Below are positions 7,611 through 17,700 of a stretch of 64,000 bases of DNA, in pieces (the stretch's first letter is position 1; the number at the start of each line of letters is the position of its first letter). Both the position numbers and the translations under genes were made by a program. Source of the DNA: Bacillus sp. SD088 (lineage in GTDB: Bacteria; Bacillota; Bacilli; Bacillales; Bacillaceae_C); NCBI RefSeq assembly GCF_017355205.1, contig NZ_JADIJK010000001.1:186001-250000 (forward strand). Direction: 5' to 3'. The notes under the pieces were generated by a model that saw nothing but the letters and a program-made list of their open reading frames with translations, did no database searches and was not told the DNA's origin.

Positions 7611-8894
7611 TTAGACTAACGTTTTACTGTTTGCCCTTCCTCTGGTTTCTTCTGCAAGCATATTAAAAAATTCTTCATTGGTTTTAGATTTCCGCAATTT
7701 ACGCATGAACTTTTCCATAAAGTCCGGAGTATCAGACATCGCTTTACGCAACTTCCAAAGTTTATCCAGTTGCTCTTTTGGTATGAGTAGTTCTTCTTTT
7801 CTTGTACCAGAACGATGAAGATCAATAGCAGGGAATATTCTTCTTTCTGCCAGCGAGCGATCCAAATGCAGTTCTAAGTTCCCAGTCCCTTTAAATTCTT
7901 CATAAATCACGTCATCCATTCTTGAACCTGTATCCACAAGAGCAGTTGCTAGAATCGTTAAACTGCCGCCTTCTTCAATATTTCGCGCCGCACCAAAAAA
8001 GCGTTTCGGACGGTGGAATGCAGCAGGGTCTATCCCTCCTGAGAGAGTTCGACCGCTTGGCGGTATAACTAAATTATAAGCACGCGCCAATCGTGTAATA
8101 CTATCCATCAAAATGACAACATCACGACGATGTTCCACTAGTCGCATCGCTCTTTCTAACACAAGCTCCGCCACTTTAATGTGGTTTTCTGGTACCTCAT
8201 CAAAAGTCGAGCTAACCACATCTGCGTCAACGGATCGTTCAATATCCGTTACTTCTTCAGGACGTTCATCTATCAATAAAACAATTAACTCTGCTTCCGG
8301 ATGATTCGTTGTGATAGAATTAGCAATTGACTTTAATAGCATTGTTTTTCCAGCTTTCGGTGGGGCAACAATTAATCCCCGTTGGCCAAAGCCTACAGGT
8401 GAAACCAAATCCATGATTCTTGTTGATAGATTGGTTGGGGTCGTTTCCAATTTTATCTGACGGTCAGGATACAGAGGAGTAAGCGCAGGGAAATGAACGC
8501 GTTCCTTTGAAGTTTCAGGATCTGCTCCATTGACCGCTTCGACATGAAGCAATCCAAAATAACGTTCGTTTTCTTTCGGAGGCCGAACTTTACCGGAGAC
8601 TTTATCACCATTTCTTAAATCAAAACGACGAATTTGTGAAGCGGAAATATAAATATCTTCCGAGCTAGCCGTATAATTAATTGGCCTTAGAAACCCAAAC
8701 CCTTCAGATTGAATGATCTCCAAGACACCTTCCATAAAGAAAAAGCCTTCTCGTTCAGCGCGAGCTTTTAAAATTGAAAAAATCAATTCCTTTTTCGTCA
8801 ATTTACTGTAGTAAGAAATTTTGTATTCCTTAGCTAATTCATATAATTCTTTTAATTTCATATCTTCAAGTAATGAAATATTTAAATCCGCCAT
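7611..8894 (-). CDS. rho: Transcription termination factor Rho
   Basis: Rho is a hexameric RNA-dependent ATPase that ends transcription at untranslated RNA. The N-terminal helical and cold-shock RNA-binding domains cover about residues 1-120 ([11 protein letters not shown]). The ATPase core has Walker [11 protein letters not shown] near residue 165, Walker [17 protein letters not shown], and the Q-loop and R-loop region [11 protein letters not shown]. Starting at ATG 8894 gives 427 residues, the B. subtilis length; GTGGTG lies five bases upstream. Another ATG is directly adjacent and a TTG lies nine codons upstream. Neighbours rpmE and murA2 are on the same strand. Confidence 0.95.
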   Translation of the reverse strand: MADLNISLLEDMKLKELYELAKEYKISYYSKLTKKELIFSILKARAEREGFFFMEGVLEIIQSEGFGFLRPINYTASSEDIYISASQIRRFDLRNGDKVSGKVRPPKENERYFGLLHVEAVNGADPETSKERVHFPALTPLYPDRQIKLETTPTNLSTRIMDLVSPVGFGQRGLIVAPPKAGKTMLLKSIANSITTNHPEAELIVLLIDERPEEVTDIERSVDADVVSSTFDEVPENHIKVAELVLERAMRLVEHRRDVVILMDSITRLARAYNLVIPPSGRTLSGGIDPAAFHRPKRFFGAARNIEEGGSLTILATALVDTGSRMDDVIYEEFKGTGNLELHLDRSLAERRIFPAIDLHRSGTRKEELLIPKEQLDKLWKLRKAMSDTPDFMEKFMRKLRKSKTNEEFFNMLAEETRGRANSKTLV

Positions 8895-9038
8895 CATGAC
8901 ACCACACTTTTTTAATTTCAAAAAATATAAAAATAATAGCTTTGTTAAAATACGGGAAGGATGCTAGTTAGCTGCGCAATGAAGAGTTGGAGCTTTGAAG
9001 ATGTCTCTATATTACACGGAAATGGGAAAACTTGCAAA

Positions 9039-9066
9039 GGGAGTCTATTTTATCCTTCAGACTCCC
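9039..9066 (-). terminator. Likely terminator after murA2
   Basis: GGGAGTCT/AGACTCCC, an 8-bp perfect stem with a 12-base loop, lies about 60 bases beyond the murA2 stop. The T tract on the minus strand is weak (TTTGCAAG), so efficiency is uncertain. Confidence 0.5.
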
Positions 9067-9124
9067 CGCTTTTATGTTTATTTATACTCTATATATTCAA
9101 TCGATCGTACTGAGTCCTATAGAC

Positions 9125-10411
9125 CTATACGTTCTTTATTTGTTCCATTTCTTCCTCTGTCATCTTTTCACGCCAAATCGTCGCACCAAGTCCATTTAGC
9201 TTTTCAACCAAGCCACTATATCCACGATCAATATGGTCTAGACCTGATACCTCAGTAATACCGTCTGCAAGTAATCCGGCTATAACTAAAGCAGCTCCAG
9301 CTCGTAAATCAGAGGCTTTCACTTTTGCACCTTGCAATTCGGATGGACCATTAATAATAGCTGAACGGCCTTCTACTTTGATATTTGCGTTCATTCTTCT
9401 TAATTCATCAATATGCTTAAATCGTCCAGAATAAATGGTATCTGTTACGATGGATGAACCTTCTACCTTTGTTAACAATACAGTAAGTGGTTGCTGTAAG
9501 TCAGTTGGAAAACCAGGATAGACAAGTGTTTTTATATCAATCGGTTTAAACTGATCTCCCTTACCAATAAAAATTTGGTCATCCCCAACATCTACTTGAA
9601 CGCCCATCTCTCGTAACTTCGCTGTTAGTGATTCGAGGTGATGTGGGATCACATTATCAATCAGAACACCTTCTCCTACTGCCGACGCTAGTATCATGTA
9701 TGTACCTGCTTCGATCCGGTCCGGTATAATCGTATGACGGCAGCCATTTAATGTTTCGACACCATCAATACGGATAACATCTGTCCCTGCACCTTTGATT
9801 TTGGCTCCCATATTGGTTAGAAGTGTTGCTACATCAATAATTTCTGGTTCTTTAGCCGCATTCTCAATAATGGTACGTCCTTTTGCTTTGACGGCAGCCA
9901 ACATAATATTAATAGTAGCCCCAACACTCACAACATCTAAATAAATACGAGAACCTCGAAGTTCATCTGCTCGTAAATAAATAGCCCCTTGTTCATTCGT
10001 AACCTTTGCTCCAAGAGACTCAAAACCTTTTATATGCTGATCAATGGGACGAGGACCTAAATGACAGCCACCCGGAAGACCGATAACTGCCTTTTTGAAT
10101 CGGCCAAGCATAGCCCCCATCATATAATAAGAGGCTCTTAATTTTTTTACCTTTCCATTTGGTAAGGGCATTGAAACCATCTTCGTAGGGTCCACTGTCA
10201 TGTTCCCCTGATCAAAGTGAACGTCTCCACCAATTTCTTCTAGCAATGCTTTTAAAATATGCACATCTGAAATATCAGGAAGGCCCTCGATTGTCACAGG
10301 CGACTCAGCCAAGAGTGTAGCAGGGATTAAGGCAACGGCGCTATTTTTAGCCCCACTTACTTTAATCGTCCCTTTTAAAGGATAACCACCTGCAATTTTA
10401 AGCTTTTCCAT
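9125..10411 (-). CDS. murAB: UDP-N-acetylglucosamine 1-carboxyvinyltransferase (MurA2/MurAB type)
   Basis: This enzyme transfers enolpyruvate from PEP to UDP-GlcNAc, the first committed step of peptidoglycan synthesis. The catalytic loop with its cysteine is in [15 protein letters not shown] near residue 115, the target of fosfomycin. The EPSP-synthase-like fold is complete at 428 residues. Low-GC Gram-positives have two MurA paralogs; the position next to rho identifies this as the second one (murAB, also called murZ). The ATG at 10411 has AAAGGACG upstream. A family D hairpin repeat lies directly upstream in the same orientation and may be in its leader. Confidence 0.94.
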   Translation of the reverse strand: MEKLKIAGGYPLKGTIKVSGAKNSAVALIPATLLAESPVTIEGLPDISDVHILKALLEEIGGDVHFDQGNMTVDPTKMVSMPLPNGKVKKLRASYYMMGAMLGRFKKAVIGLPGGCHLGPRPIDQHIKGFESLGAKVTNEQGAIYLRADELRGSRIYLDVVSVGATINIMLAAVKAKGRTIIENAAKEPEIIDVATLLTNMGAKIKGAGTDVIRIDGVETLNGCRHTIIPDRIEAGTYMILASAVGEGVLIDNVIPHHLESLTAKLREMGVQVDVGDDQIFIGKGDQFKPIDIKTLVYPGFPTDLQQPLTVLLTKVEGSSIVTDTIYSGRFKHIDELRRMNANIKVEGRSAIINGPSELQGAKVKASDLRAGAALVIAGLLADGITEVSGLDHIDRGYSGLVEKLNGLGATIWREKMTEEEMEQIKNV

Positions 10412-10444
10412 CTTAGTCGTCCTTTCTGGGAAATAATAAGAATA

Positions 10445-10550
10445 AAAGGCTAACTTAGCGACTTACTGTTGACAGACTCAAACGTTTTGCCTGCAATAAT
10501 ACGTCTTGTACGTCGCAACGCCTTTGTGACCTGCTTTCTGCAGGCCTAAT
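10445..10550 (-). repeat. Family D hairpin repeat upstream of murA2
   Basis: On the minus strand the hairpin CCTGC-AGAAA-GCAGG is followed by TCACAAAGGCGTTGCGACG, then a variant of the second hairpin (GTACAAGACGTAT). The same order is found in copies near 15.6, 17.9, 38.2 and 40.8 kb. It lies 34 bases before murA2 on the same strand. Confidence 0.7.
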
Positions 10551-10725
10551 TATACAATATTATATACGAATTTTGGCGAAACATGTAAAAAAGTAGTAAT
10601 TTTTAACATTTGTGTAATCAAATCATTATATGAGGCCCAAGCAATAGATATTTTATATTTTTTTGTAGATCATAAAATAGGAGTAGTGACATTGAAGGAG
10701 AACAAAAAAAGCGTAAGGCGACAGT

Positions 10726-10752
10726 GAAAACCGCCCATGAAAACGAGCGGCC
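10726..10752 (-). terminator. Terminator after fbaA
   Basis: On the minus strand CCGCTC pairs with GGGCGG around an 8-base loop and is followed by TTTTC. It lies about 30 bases beyond the fbaA stop. Confidence 0.6.
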
Positions 10753-10779
10753 ACCATCATTTATGCTTTTTCTAAAAAA

Positions 10780-11634
10780 TTATGCTTTTTCAGAGGAACC
10801 AAATTCACGCATCTTGCCAATCACCGTTTCTTTAATGGCATCACGTGCTGGTCCAAGATATTTACGAGGATCGTAAAGATCAGGTTTTTCTGCTAAAACT
10901 TCACGAACTGCTTTGGCAGAAGAAATTTGGTTTTCTGTATTCACATTAATTTTAGCTGTCCCTAAAGAAATCGCTCTTTGAATATCCTTCGTTGGAATAC
11001 CTGTACCACCATGAAGAACTAATGGCATTCCTGTCAATTCTCCGATCTCTTCCATTTCTTTGAATCCAAGATTTGGCTCACCTTTGTAAGGGCCGTGAAC
11101 AGAACCTAATGCTGGTGCCAAGCAATCAATACCTGTGCGTTCTACTAACTCCGCACATTCTTTTGCATCTGCATAGATAATGCTTCCAGATACATCATCT
11201 TCTTGTCCACCAACAGTACCAAGCTCAGCTTCAACCGATACCCCATGGAAATGAGCAAGTTCAACGACCTTAGAGGTTGTTTCAATGTTCTGTTCAAATG
11301 GATCGTGAGAAGCATCGATCATTACAGATGTAAATCCAGCATGGATAGCTTTGGCACATGCTTCAAAACTAGAGCCATGATCTAGATGGATTGCCACAGG
11401 TACAGTAATTTCATATTCTTCCATTAAACATTCTACCATTTTCACTACAAATTTAAAACCACCCATATAGCGAGCCGCACCCTCTGAAACACCAAGAATA
11501 ACAGGTGAACTTTCTTCCTCTGCAGCTTGAAGGATTGCTTGTGTAAACTCCAAGTTATTAATATTAAATTGTCCTACTGCATATTTTTCGTCTTTTGCTT
11601 TATTAAGCATATCGGTCATAGAAACTAATGGCAT
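10780..11634 (-). CDS. fbaA: Class II fructose-bisphosphate aldolase
   Basis: This zinc-dependent aldolase of glycolysis and gluconeogenesis interconverts fructose-1,6-bisphosphate with DHAP and glyceraldehyde-3-phosphate. Zinc and catalytic motifs are visible: AIHLDHGSS near residue 80, [14 protein letters not shown] near 132, [10 protein letters not shown] near 176 and VLHGGTGIP near 207. The length of 284 residues is typical. The ATG at 11634 follows GAGGAGG. It stands as a single transcription unit between a promoter and a terminator. In B. subtilis a transaldolase gene lies between murAB and fbaA; here it is absent and the gap holds a repeat. Confidence 0.96.
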   Translation of the reverse strand: MPLVSMTDMLNKAKDEKYAVGQFNINNLEFTQAILQAAEEESSPVILGVSEGAARYMGGFKFVVKMVECLMEEYEITVPVAIHLDHGSSFEACAKAIHAGFTSVMIDASHDPFEQNIETTSKVVELAHFHGVSVEAELGTVGGQEDDVSGSIIYADAKECAELVERTGIDCLAPALGSVHGPYKGEPNLGFKEMEEIGELTGMPLVLHGGTGIPTKDIQRAISLGTAKINVNTENQISSAKAVREVLAEKPDLYDPRKYLGPARDAIKETVIGKMREFGSSEKA

Positions 11635-11716
11635 TGCTTTTCCTCCTCTGGGGTAAACTGCGCACTGGTGTGCTATTTTAGGACTATATCCTAGCGGTTA
11701 GTTTTCTTCCTTTCTT

Positions 11717-11746
11717 ATCATACCAAATTCACCTACTTATTACCAA
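11717..11746 (-). promoter_or_regulatory. Sigma-A-type promoter of fbaA
   Basis: Minus-strand TTGGTA (11741-11746), 18-base spacer, TATGAT (11717-11722) with a TGG just before it that resembles an extended -10. Confidence 0.55.
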
Positions 11747-11781
11747 CGATTTTACCAATGGGATGATATACCAGACAGACT

Positions 11782-12165
11782 CTATGAGGGAGCGTCTGTA
11801 TTTCCTTCAAATAAATATTTTTTAACAGCACTGCGAACTTCTTCAATATCAAATGGTTTTGAAAAATGAGTGATAACCCCTAATTTTTTGGCATTTTTAA
11901 TTAATTCATGTTCACCATATGCCGTCATTATCATCACCCCAATATTAGTCTTCATCTTTTTCATTTCAGCCAAAATTTCCGGACCACTCATACCCGGAAT
12001 TTTCATATCTAATAATACTAGATCAGGATCATGCTCTTCTGTGATAGATAGTGCCTCTGGTCCATTAGCCGCTTGATAAACTTGATAGCCTTCTTTTTGT
12101 AAAATTTCGTTTAATAAAATACGAATACCAAATTGATCATCGACAATTAATATTTTCTTTGTCAT
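11782..12165 (-). CDS. spo0F: Sporulation phosphorelay response regulator Spo0F
   Basis: Spo0F is a single-domain receiver that takes phosphate from sporulation kinases and passes it to Spo0B and on to Spo0A. The acidic pocket is Asp9-Asp10, the phosphorylated aspartate is residue 53 (LVLLDMKIPG), and the conserved lysine is in HFSKPFD near residue 103. There is no output domain, as expected at 127 residues. GAGAGGGAG precedes the ATG. A sigma-H promoter and a one-mismatch 0A box lie upstream, matching the known control in B. subtilis. It is divergent from ywjG. Confidence 0.96.
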   Translation of the reverse strand: MTKKILIVDDQFGIRILLNEILQKEGYQVYQAANGPEALSITEEHDPDLVLLDMKIPGMSGPEILAEMKKMKTNIGVMIMTAYGEHELIKNAKKLGVITHFSKPFDIEEVRSAVKKYLFEGNTDAPS

Positions 12166-12229
12166 TTTATCTCCCTCTCAATATTGTTAATTAGAATAGT
12201 AAAATATAAATCCAGTAACACTTGTTAAT

Positions 12230-12257
12230 ATTCTATTTTTATTTTACTTAGTCCTTC
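12230..12257 (-). promoter_or_regulatory. Sigma-H promoter of spo0F
   Basis: Minus-strand GAAGGACTA (12249-12257) and ATAGAAT (12230-12236) are 12 bases apart. This fits the sigma-H consensus (RnAGGAWWW, 11-12 bases, RnnGAAT) and the known sigma-H dependence of spo0F. Confidence 0.7.
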
Positions 12258-12281
12258 AAAAATCCCTTTTTTTCTTCATAT

Positions 12282-12288
12282 TTCAACA
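12282..12288 (-). promoter_or_regulatory. Possible Spo0A box upstream of spo0F
   Basis: TGTTGAA on the minus strand differs by one base from the 0A box TGTCGAA and lies about 25 bases upstream of the sigma-H -35. Spo0A control of spo0F is known in B. subtilis; a 7-mer alone is weak evidence. Confidence 0.4.
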
Positions 12289-12331
12289 GTATAATGAGTG
12301 AAGGAATAGGGAAAGGAGCAAATTTTTAAAA

Positions 12332-12853
12332 ATGCAGAAAATGTTTACCACCCAATTATCAGGACTTTTTACCCGCATTATGGATAAGGAAGCTTATTCG
12401 ATTGAAGATGGAGCCAGATTATTAGCGCAAGCTTCTGCTGGTGAGGGAGTCATTTATATAAAAGGCTTTGGAGAAATGGAAGGGGTTGTGCTAGAGGCCA
12501 TCCATGGTCCGGAACCTTTAGAAAATGCACGAGTCCTAAAGGATGTTGCCGACCTTAAACCGATTGATCGAGTGTTGCTATTTACACGTTTCTCTGATGA
12601 TCATAAGGCCAATGAATTCGCAAAACAGCTGGAAGAAAAGGGCATTTCCTTTGTAGCCGTCTCAGGGGTTAAAAAAACAACTGAACACCATCTTCCTGAT
12701 GTAGCTGATGTTCATATTAATACATTTGTATTGAAGCCACTTATTCCCAATGAAGATGGAGAAAGAGCTGGATTCCCTACTTTAATAGCAGGTCTTTATA
12801 TTTATACATGCATAAAATTTATTTTAGATGAGATTTTAACTGAAAACGAATAG
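12332..12853 (+). CDS. ywjG: DUF2529 family protein YwjG
   Basis: This conserved Bacillus protein of unknown function has 173 residues. It shows a small alpha/beta pattern with segments such as GVIYIKGFGEMEGV and RVLLFTRFSDD that resemble a SIS-type sugar-phosphate fold; that link is my inference. Its place between spo0F and pyrG is conserved. The ribosome binding site AAAGGAG is rather far (about 13 bases) from the ATG at 12332, but no closer in-frame start is obvious. It ends at a strong bidirectional terminator shared with pyrG. Confidence 0.85.
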   Translation: MQKMFTTQLSGLFTRIMDKEAYSIEDGARLLAQASAGEGVIYIKGFGEMEGVVLEAIHGPEPLENARVLKDVADLKPIDRVLLFTRFSDDHKANEFAKQLEEKGISFVAVSGVKKTTEHHLPDVADVHINTFVLKPLIPNEDGERAGFPTLIAGLYIYTCIKFILDEILTENE

Positions 12854-12855
12854 AC

Positions 12856-12902
12856 AACAGCCTGTTTTGCCCAATTGAAGTGAACAAAACAGGCTGTTTT
12901 TT
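12856..12902. terminator. Bidirectional terminator between ywjG and pyrG
   Basis: A 14-bp perfect stem (AACAGCCTGTTTTG with its complement) around a 15-base loop, followed by T6 on the plus strand. It serves the convergent ywjG and pyrG genes. Confidence 0.9.
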
Positions 12903-12911
12903 CAGCTTAGA

Positions 12912-14546
<1,635 letters not shown>

Positions 14547-14685
14547 TCAAAATCAACAACCCGATATAAAAAAGTAGTACACATAGTGAAGGCAGTACGA
14601 GCAAAGCTCTTCCAATTGATAATAGGAAAAAACTCCATATTAGCAAAATAGAGATAGTGAGCTCTACCATATTCCTTTATAAACA

Positions 14686-14721
14686 GAAAAAACGCCCCCG
14701 TTACAAATGTAATGGGAGCGT
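14686..14721 (-). terminator. pyrG leader attenuator terminator
   Basis: On the minus strand a stem of about 13 bp (ACGCTCCCATTAC against GTAACGGGGGCGT) ends in T6. The 5' arm contains GCTCCC, which could pair with extra G residues added at the transcript start. This is the arrangement of the known B. subtilis pyrG attenuator, in which low CTP causes repeated G addition and antitermination. Confidence 0.8.
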
Positions 14722-14754
14722 GTTGGTTTATAAAAAACAGTCCTTTTTCAAGGA

Positions 14755-14794
14755 GCCCAAATAAGATAATACATATTCGTATTTAGGAAGTCAA
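14755..14794 (-). promoter_or_regulatory. pyrG promoter with GGGC start
   Basis: Minus-strand TTGACT (14789-14794), 17-base spacer, TATTAT (14766-14771), then 7 bases to GGGC beginning at 14758. A GGGC initial transcript is the hallmark of CTP-dependent reiterative initiation at pyrG. The -35 box lies just beyond the rpoE stop. Confidence 0.8.
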
Positions 14795-14799
14795 GTGAA

Positions 14800-15351
14800 T
14801 TATTCTTCCTCCTCTTCTTCTACCTCTTCTTCCTCATCATCATCTAATTCATATTCCTTATCATCGTCATCGAGAAGGTCGTCATCAAAATCATCATCTT
14901 CTTCAAATTCTTCCTCGCGAAGAGCTTCTAAGCTTTCGTCCTCTTCTTCCTCATCATCTAGAACTTCCTCCTCATCCTCGAGGTCATATTCAAGTTCTTC
15001 TTCTTCCAGATCCTCAAGCGGATCTTCTTCTTCCTTGACCACTTTTTTCGCTTTCTTTTTCTTCTTAGGTTTTATTGGCATGACCACTTCTTCATCAATT
15101 TGTTCAATCGGATACCATTCACGAAGGCCCCAACGATTCTCACCAAGTGTCATAAATCTTCCATCTATATTTAAATCTGTATAAAATTGCACCATTTTTT
15201 CTTGCATTTCATTTTTGGATAATCCTAGATTAGCTCCCAATTCATCGATTAATTCTTGAAAGGAAATAGCTGCCCCTCTCTCCTCAAAAATTTGAAAAGC
15301 AACCTCAATGAGTGACATTTCCTGTAATTCTTCCTTCGATCGTTGCAACAT
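14800..15351 (-). CDS. rpoE: DNA-directed RNA polymerase delta subunit
   Basis: Delta is a Gram-positive-specific RNA polymerase subunit that aids core recycling and sets sensitivity to initiating NTP levels. The N-terminal HARE-HTH globular domain covers about residues 1-90, with FYTDLNIDGRFMTLGE and WGLREWYP. A Lys-rich patch (PKKKKKAKK) comes next, then an acidic tail of some 75 residues that is almost all Asp/Glu. I chose the ATG at 15351, since MLQRSKEELQEM aligns with other RpoE N-termini and GGGAG lies upstream; an upstream in-frame start would add 23 unrelated residues. The product is 183 residues. Confidence 0.94.
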   Translation of the reverse strand: MLQRSKEELQEMSLIEVAFQIFEERGAAISFQELIDELGANLGLSKNEMQEKMVQFYTDLNIDGRFMTLGENRWGLREWYPIEQIDEEVVMPIKPKKKKKAKKVVKEEEDPLEDLEEEELEYDLEDEEEVLDDEEEEDESLEALREEEFEEDDDFDDDLLDDDDKEYELDDDEEEEVEEEEEE

Positions 15352-15477
15352 TGAAAATTCGCTCCCTTTATAGATATTTACAGTTTTATGTACGTAAATC
15401 CGCGATAAGATCATTTTCACAGCAAGATTTCCTATTTAACTTAGTTTCCCTTGCTAACAAACAGCTGTATTCTTCTT

Positions 15478-15690
15478 TATCTAGCTATTTTAAGGCTTTT
15501 GCTTACGATAAGTCAACATCGATTCGACCTTTGGGCTCATCGTATTTCCTTTATCTCGTCAGAAGCCTTTAAATTTAGGCCAGCAGGATGCTGGTCAGAA
15601 CGGCGCTGCGCCAAAACGGCGCGCCCTTAGCCGTTCATCCTTATCAGCCAGTTTGTACGTTGCTGAACAGGCGCTTCCGCTTTTCTCATT
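15478..15690 (-). repeat. Composite repeat: family A1 (minus) with a family D fragment
   Basis: The A1 core (GATAAGTCAACATCGATTCG and TTTCCTTTATCTCGTCAGAA on the plus strand) is interrupted by a D-type hairpin CCAGC-AGGAT-GCTGG at 15580-15594, followed by TCAGAACGGCG. The outer A1 end (CAGTTTGTACGTTGCTGAAC) resumes after it. It separates rpoE from the TnpB element. Confidence 0.75.
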
Positions 15691-15703
15691 ATAAACAAAA
15701 TGA

Positions 15704-15898
15704 ACCTCCCGCCACTTAAAACATTCCGTTTTTGAAGTGGGGGTTTCCTAACAAATTAATGGAAGCGCTCCAACAAAGAAAGTGGGTGACACTCTCTTTT
15801 TACGAGCTCTCGTAGGAGTCGTTTTCATTAACTGCATTAGGCAACTACTTATCTAAAGATAAGCAGGGTCGGAACTGACCATCTACTACTTCCTGCCA
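15704..15898 (-). mobile_element. Right end and likely omega-RNA region of the TnpB element
   Basis: Downstream of tnpB on the minus strand come small hairpins (GGTC/GACC, CTTATC/GATAAG, TACGAG/CTCGTA). They lead to a terminal imperfect hairpin CCCCCACTT/AAGTGGCGGG (15708-15743). IS200/IS605-type elements end in such subterminal hairpins, and the omega-RNA of TnpB is normally made from this 3' region. The exact cleavage end, perhaps near the TTCA at 15701-15704, is inferred. The flank beyond is family A repeat DNA. Confidence 0.55.
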
Positions 15899-17086
15899 TT
15901 AGGCAATCCGTAGATACTTTGTATTTTTTAGGCTGAAATCAAGCACCTTGATTTCTCCGTAAAATGTTTTGGCGAAGAAATTGGACGCCCCGTGAATATC
16001 GCGATGGTTCGAATATCCGCAAGTACATGTATAATTTCTCGAAGATACTTTTCGTTTCTTCGAACAACAAGGACATTGTTGCGTTGTAAAGCTTTCATCA
16101 TATTTGTTGATTGAAATTCCTGTTGCCCCTAGTTTATAGGTAAGGTAGGCATAGACTTTTCCAAAAGACCAATTGGATAGTTTCTGATTGGTTGTTCTAC
16201 GACGAACCCTTTTCTTTTTACGGCGGGATGTGTTGCATTGAACCCCATCTACATGGCCAAAAGCCACTTCTTTTACTTCATTTTCAATGCACCAATCGAC
16301 AAATTGCTTCGTCGTTTTGTGAAGGGCATCTTGAAGTTGTCGGTTGCTTTTCGAGAGAACATAGCGTTTCGCTCGATTGTATTTTTTCCACTGCTTCGAA
16401 CCTTTTGTGCACTTACTCATTTTTCGTTGCAGTTCTGCCAGTTTTTTATTACGTAGCCGATGAATGGAACGGATTTTACGACCTGTGATGAGGACGCTTT
16501 CACCATTCTCCGCAACGGCCGCTATCGTATGAACCTCCCCAACATCAATAGCTGAACGGTTCACAAAGGAATTTTCTTTCACTTCTTGTCCATCTTCATA
16601 AGCAATGGACAATTGCAGCTGTCGGTCAAAAATCAGTTCGATTTCTTTGATTGGGCCTTTTGGTACTTCTTTTATCCAAAGAATAAGTGGTATTTGTCTT
16701 TTGCCTTCAAAGTCACCCATTGATAATTGGATTTTCCCATTTTCAAAGACTTTGAAACCGTTGTTGGCCCACTTCGTATTGAAATAGCCTTTCCGTTTGT
16801 ACGGGTATTTATTCTTATGTCCTGCTTTCCTGGCCTTTAATGCCGCATCACGTGCAAACAGATATTTATGGCAAACAGCCTGTACGGATTGAGAATGAAG
16901 CGGGAAAATCCCCTTTGTCCCTTTCTGTAACGCACTCTTGGTGATCCACTTCCCCGTTTTCAAATGGGTTTCTTTCGCAAGTTCTAGACATCGATTCCAA
17001 ACTTCCCCTGAAATTCGGTTACACTGGAACAGACGGTCAATGGTTTCTTTGCTGGCCCGGAACGGCGTCTTCATACAACGAATCAT
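15899..17086 (-). CDS. tnpB: TnpB-type RNA-guided nuclease homologue (IS200/IS605 family), atypical RuvC-II
   Basis: TnpB proteins are RNA-guided DNA nucleases of IS200/IS605 elements. This one has 395 residues. RuvC-I has Asp181 (SAIDVGEVHTIA). A zinc ribbon is formed by QCPCC (338-341) and CTCGY (354-357). RuvC-III has Asp363 in NHRDIHGASNF. At the usual RuvC-II position (KEVAFGHVDGV, near 277) a glycine stands where canonical TnpB has the catalytic glutamate; an acidic pair, Asp330-Glu331, precedes the zinc ribbon and might substitute. No tnpA is nearby, so the copy could not move alone. A GGAGG site precedes the ATG. Whether it is an active nuclease, a rearranged-site nuclease or a dead derivative cannot be told here. 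Confidence 0.85.
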   Translation of the reverse strand: MIRCMKTPFRASKETIDRLFQCNRISGEVWNRCLELAKETHLKTGKWITKSALQKGTKGIFPLHSQSVQAVCHKYLFARDAALKARKAGHKNKYPYKRKGYFNTKWANNGFKVFENGKIQLSMGDFEGKRQIPLILWIKEVPKGPIKEIELIFDRQLQLSIAYEDGQEVKENSFVNRSAIDVGEVHTIAAVAENGESVLITGRKIRSIHRLRNKKLAELQRKMSKCTKGSKQWKKYNRAKRYVLSKSNRQLQDALHKTTKQFVDWCIENEVKEVAFGHVDGVQCNTSRRKKKRVRRRTTNQKLSNWSFGKVYAYLTYKLGATGISINKYDESFTTQQCPCCSKKRKVSSRNYTCTCGYSNHRDIHGASNFFAKTFYGEIKVLDFSLKNTKYLRIA

Positions 17087-17115
17087 TTCTATCCCTCCAT
17101 ATGATGATACACTTA

Positions 17116-17124
17116 ATTATACCA
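17116..17124 (-). promoter_or_regulatory. Possible extended -10 promoter of tnpB
   Basis: TGGTATAAT on the minus strand is an extended -10 match about 30 bases before the tnpB start. No good -35 is visible. The left end of the element must lie between here and about 17200, but I cannot fix it. Confidence 0.4.
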
Positions 17125-17256
17125 CATATAGAAACGATTGTTCGTAAAAAAATAAGAGAAATAGGATCAAGCATTCATCTCCCACCTACATCTTGTTGAG
17201 GAAGGAAACTTCTGCCTAAGACCGTTAAATTCCTTTATGCTACAGTTTTTGATTTA

Positions 17257-17454
17257 TTATTGATTTTTGTTAGGATCTCCATTTTTTATTGAGGTTTCTT
17301 CTTCCTTTTTGGATACGAATTGGCTTTTATGTACTAAAAAGAATAAAAAGATCGATCCAATCAAGAATGGGATGGCCCCTAGCGAATTTTGATAAAGAAA
17401 AAAGCTGGCGATCAAGAATAAACTCCCGACCATTATATAAAGTGCTATTTTCAT
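17257..17454 (-). CDS. Small two-helix membrane protein, unknown
   Basis: A 65-residue product has two hydrophobic segments (about residues 4-20 and 26-45) and a charged C-terminal tail rich in Lys and Glu that would face the cytoplasm. GGGTGTGGATGT precedes the ATG and gives a fair ribosome binding site. I do not recognise a family. It lies alone between the TnpB element and a family B repeat in an accessory patch, so it could be a real small gene or chance. The clean membrane topology argues for a gene. Confidence 0.5.
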   Translation of the reverse strand: MKIALYIMVGSLFLIASFFLYQNSLGAIPFLIGSIFLFFLVHKSQFVSKKEEETSIKNGDPNKNQ

Positions 17455-17520
17455 ACATCCACACCCTGTTCATCGAGGTTTGTTCAGTAACTCCTCATAA
17501 AAATTGTTTAAAAAAATAGA

Positions 17521-17657
17521 GGAGGCTGGGACAAAAGTGTTTTCATTCAAGACAAAACCGAACTACTAGGTGCATATACCCCGCTCCGGAAATATACTTC
17601 GCTAAGGTAATGCGTTGTTCGTCTTTGAGCTTAGCATTTTAGTTATGTCCCAGCCTC
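17521..17657 (+). repeat. Dispersed repeat family B, short copy with perfect terminal inverted repeats
   Basis: The ends are GAGGCTGGGACA and TGTCCCAGCCTC, a 12-bp perfect inverted repeat. Inside are GGAAATATACTTCGC and CATTTTAGTTATG segments shared with the longer copies near 25.6, 49.8 and 61.7 kb. At 137 bp this copy has lost the central part. Confidence 0.85.
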
Positions 17658-17700
17658 ATCTATTTTCACATATTTCGAAGAATTTTTCCTTACATTTATT

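Noticed and set aside
14795-15184. Serine-rich open frame on the plus strand opposite rpoE
   Set aside because: It is the antisense reading of the GAA/GAT-rich acidic tail of the delta subunit, and low-complexity serine runs result automatically.
17087-17256. A tnpA (Y1 transposase) gene belonging to the tnpB element
   Set aside because: No frame in this gap or on the other side of tnpB encodes the HUH motif, so the element is tnpB-only.
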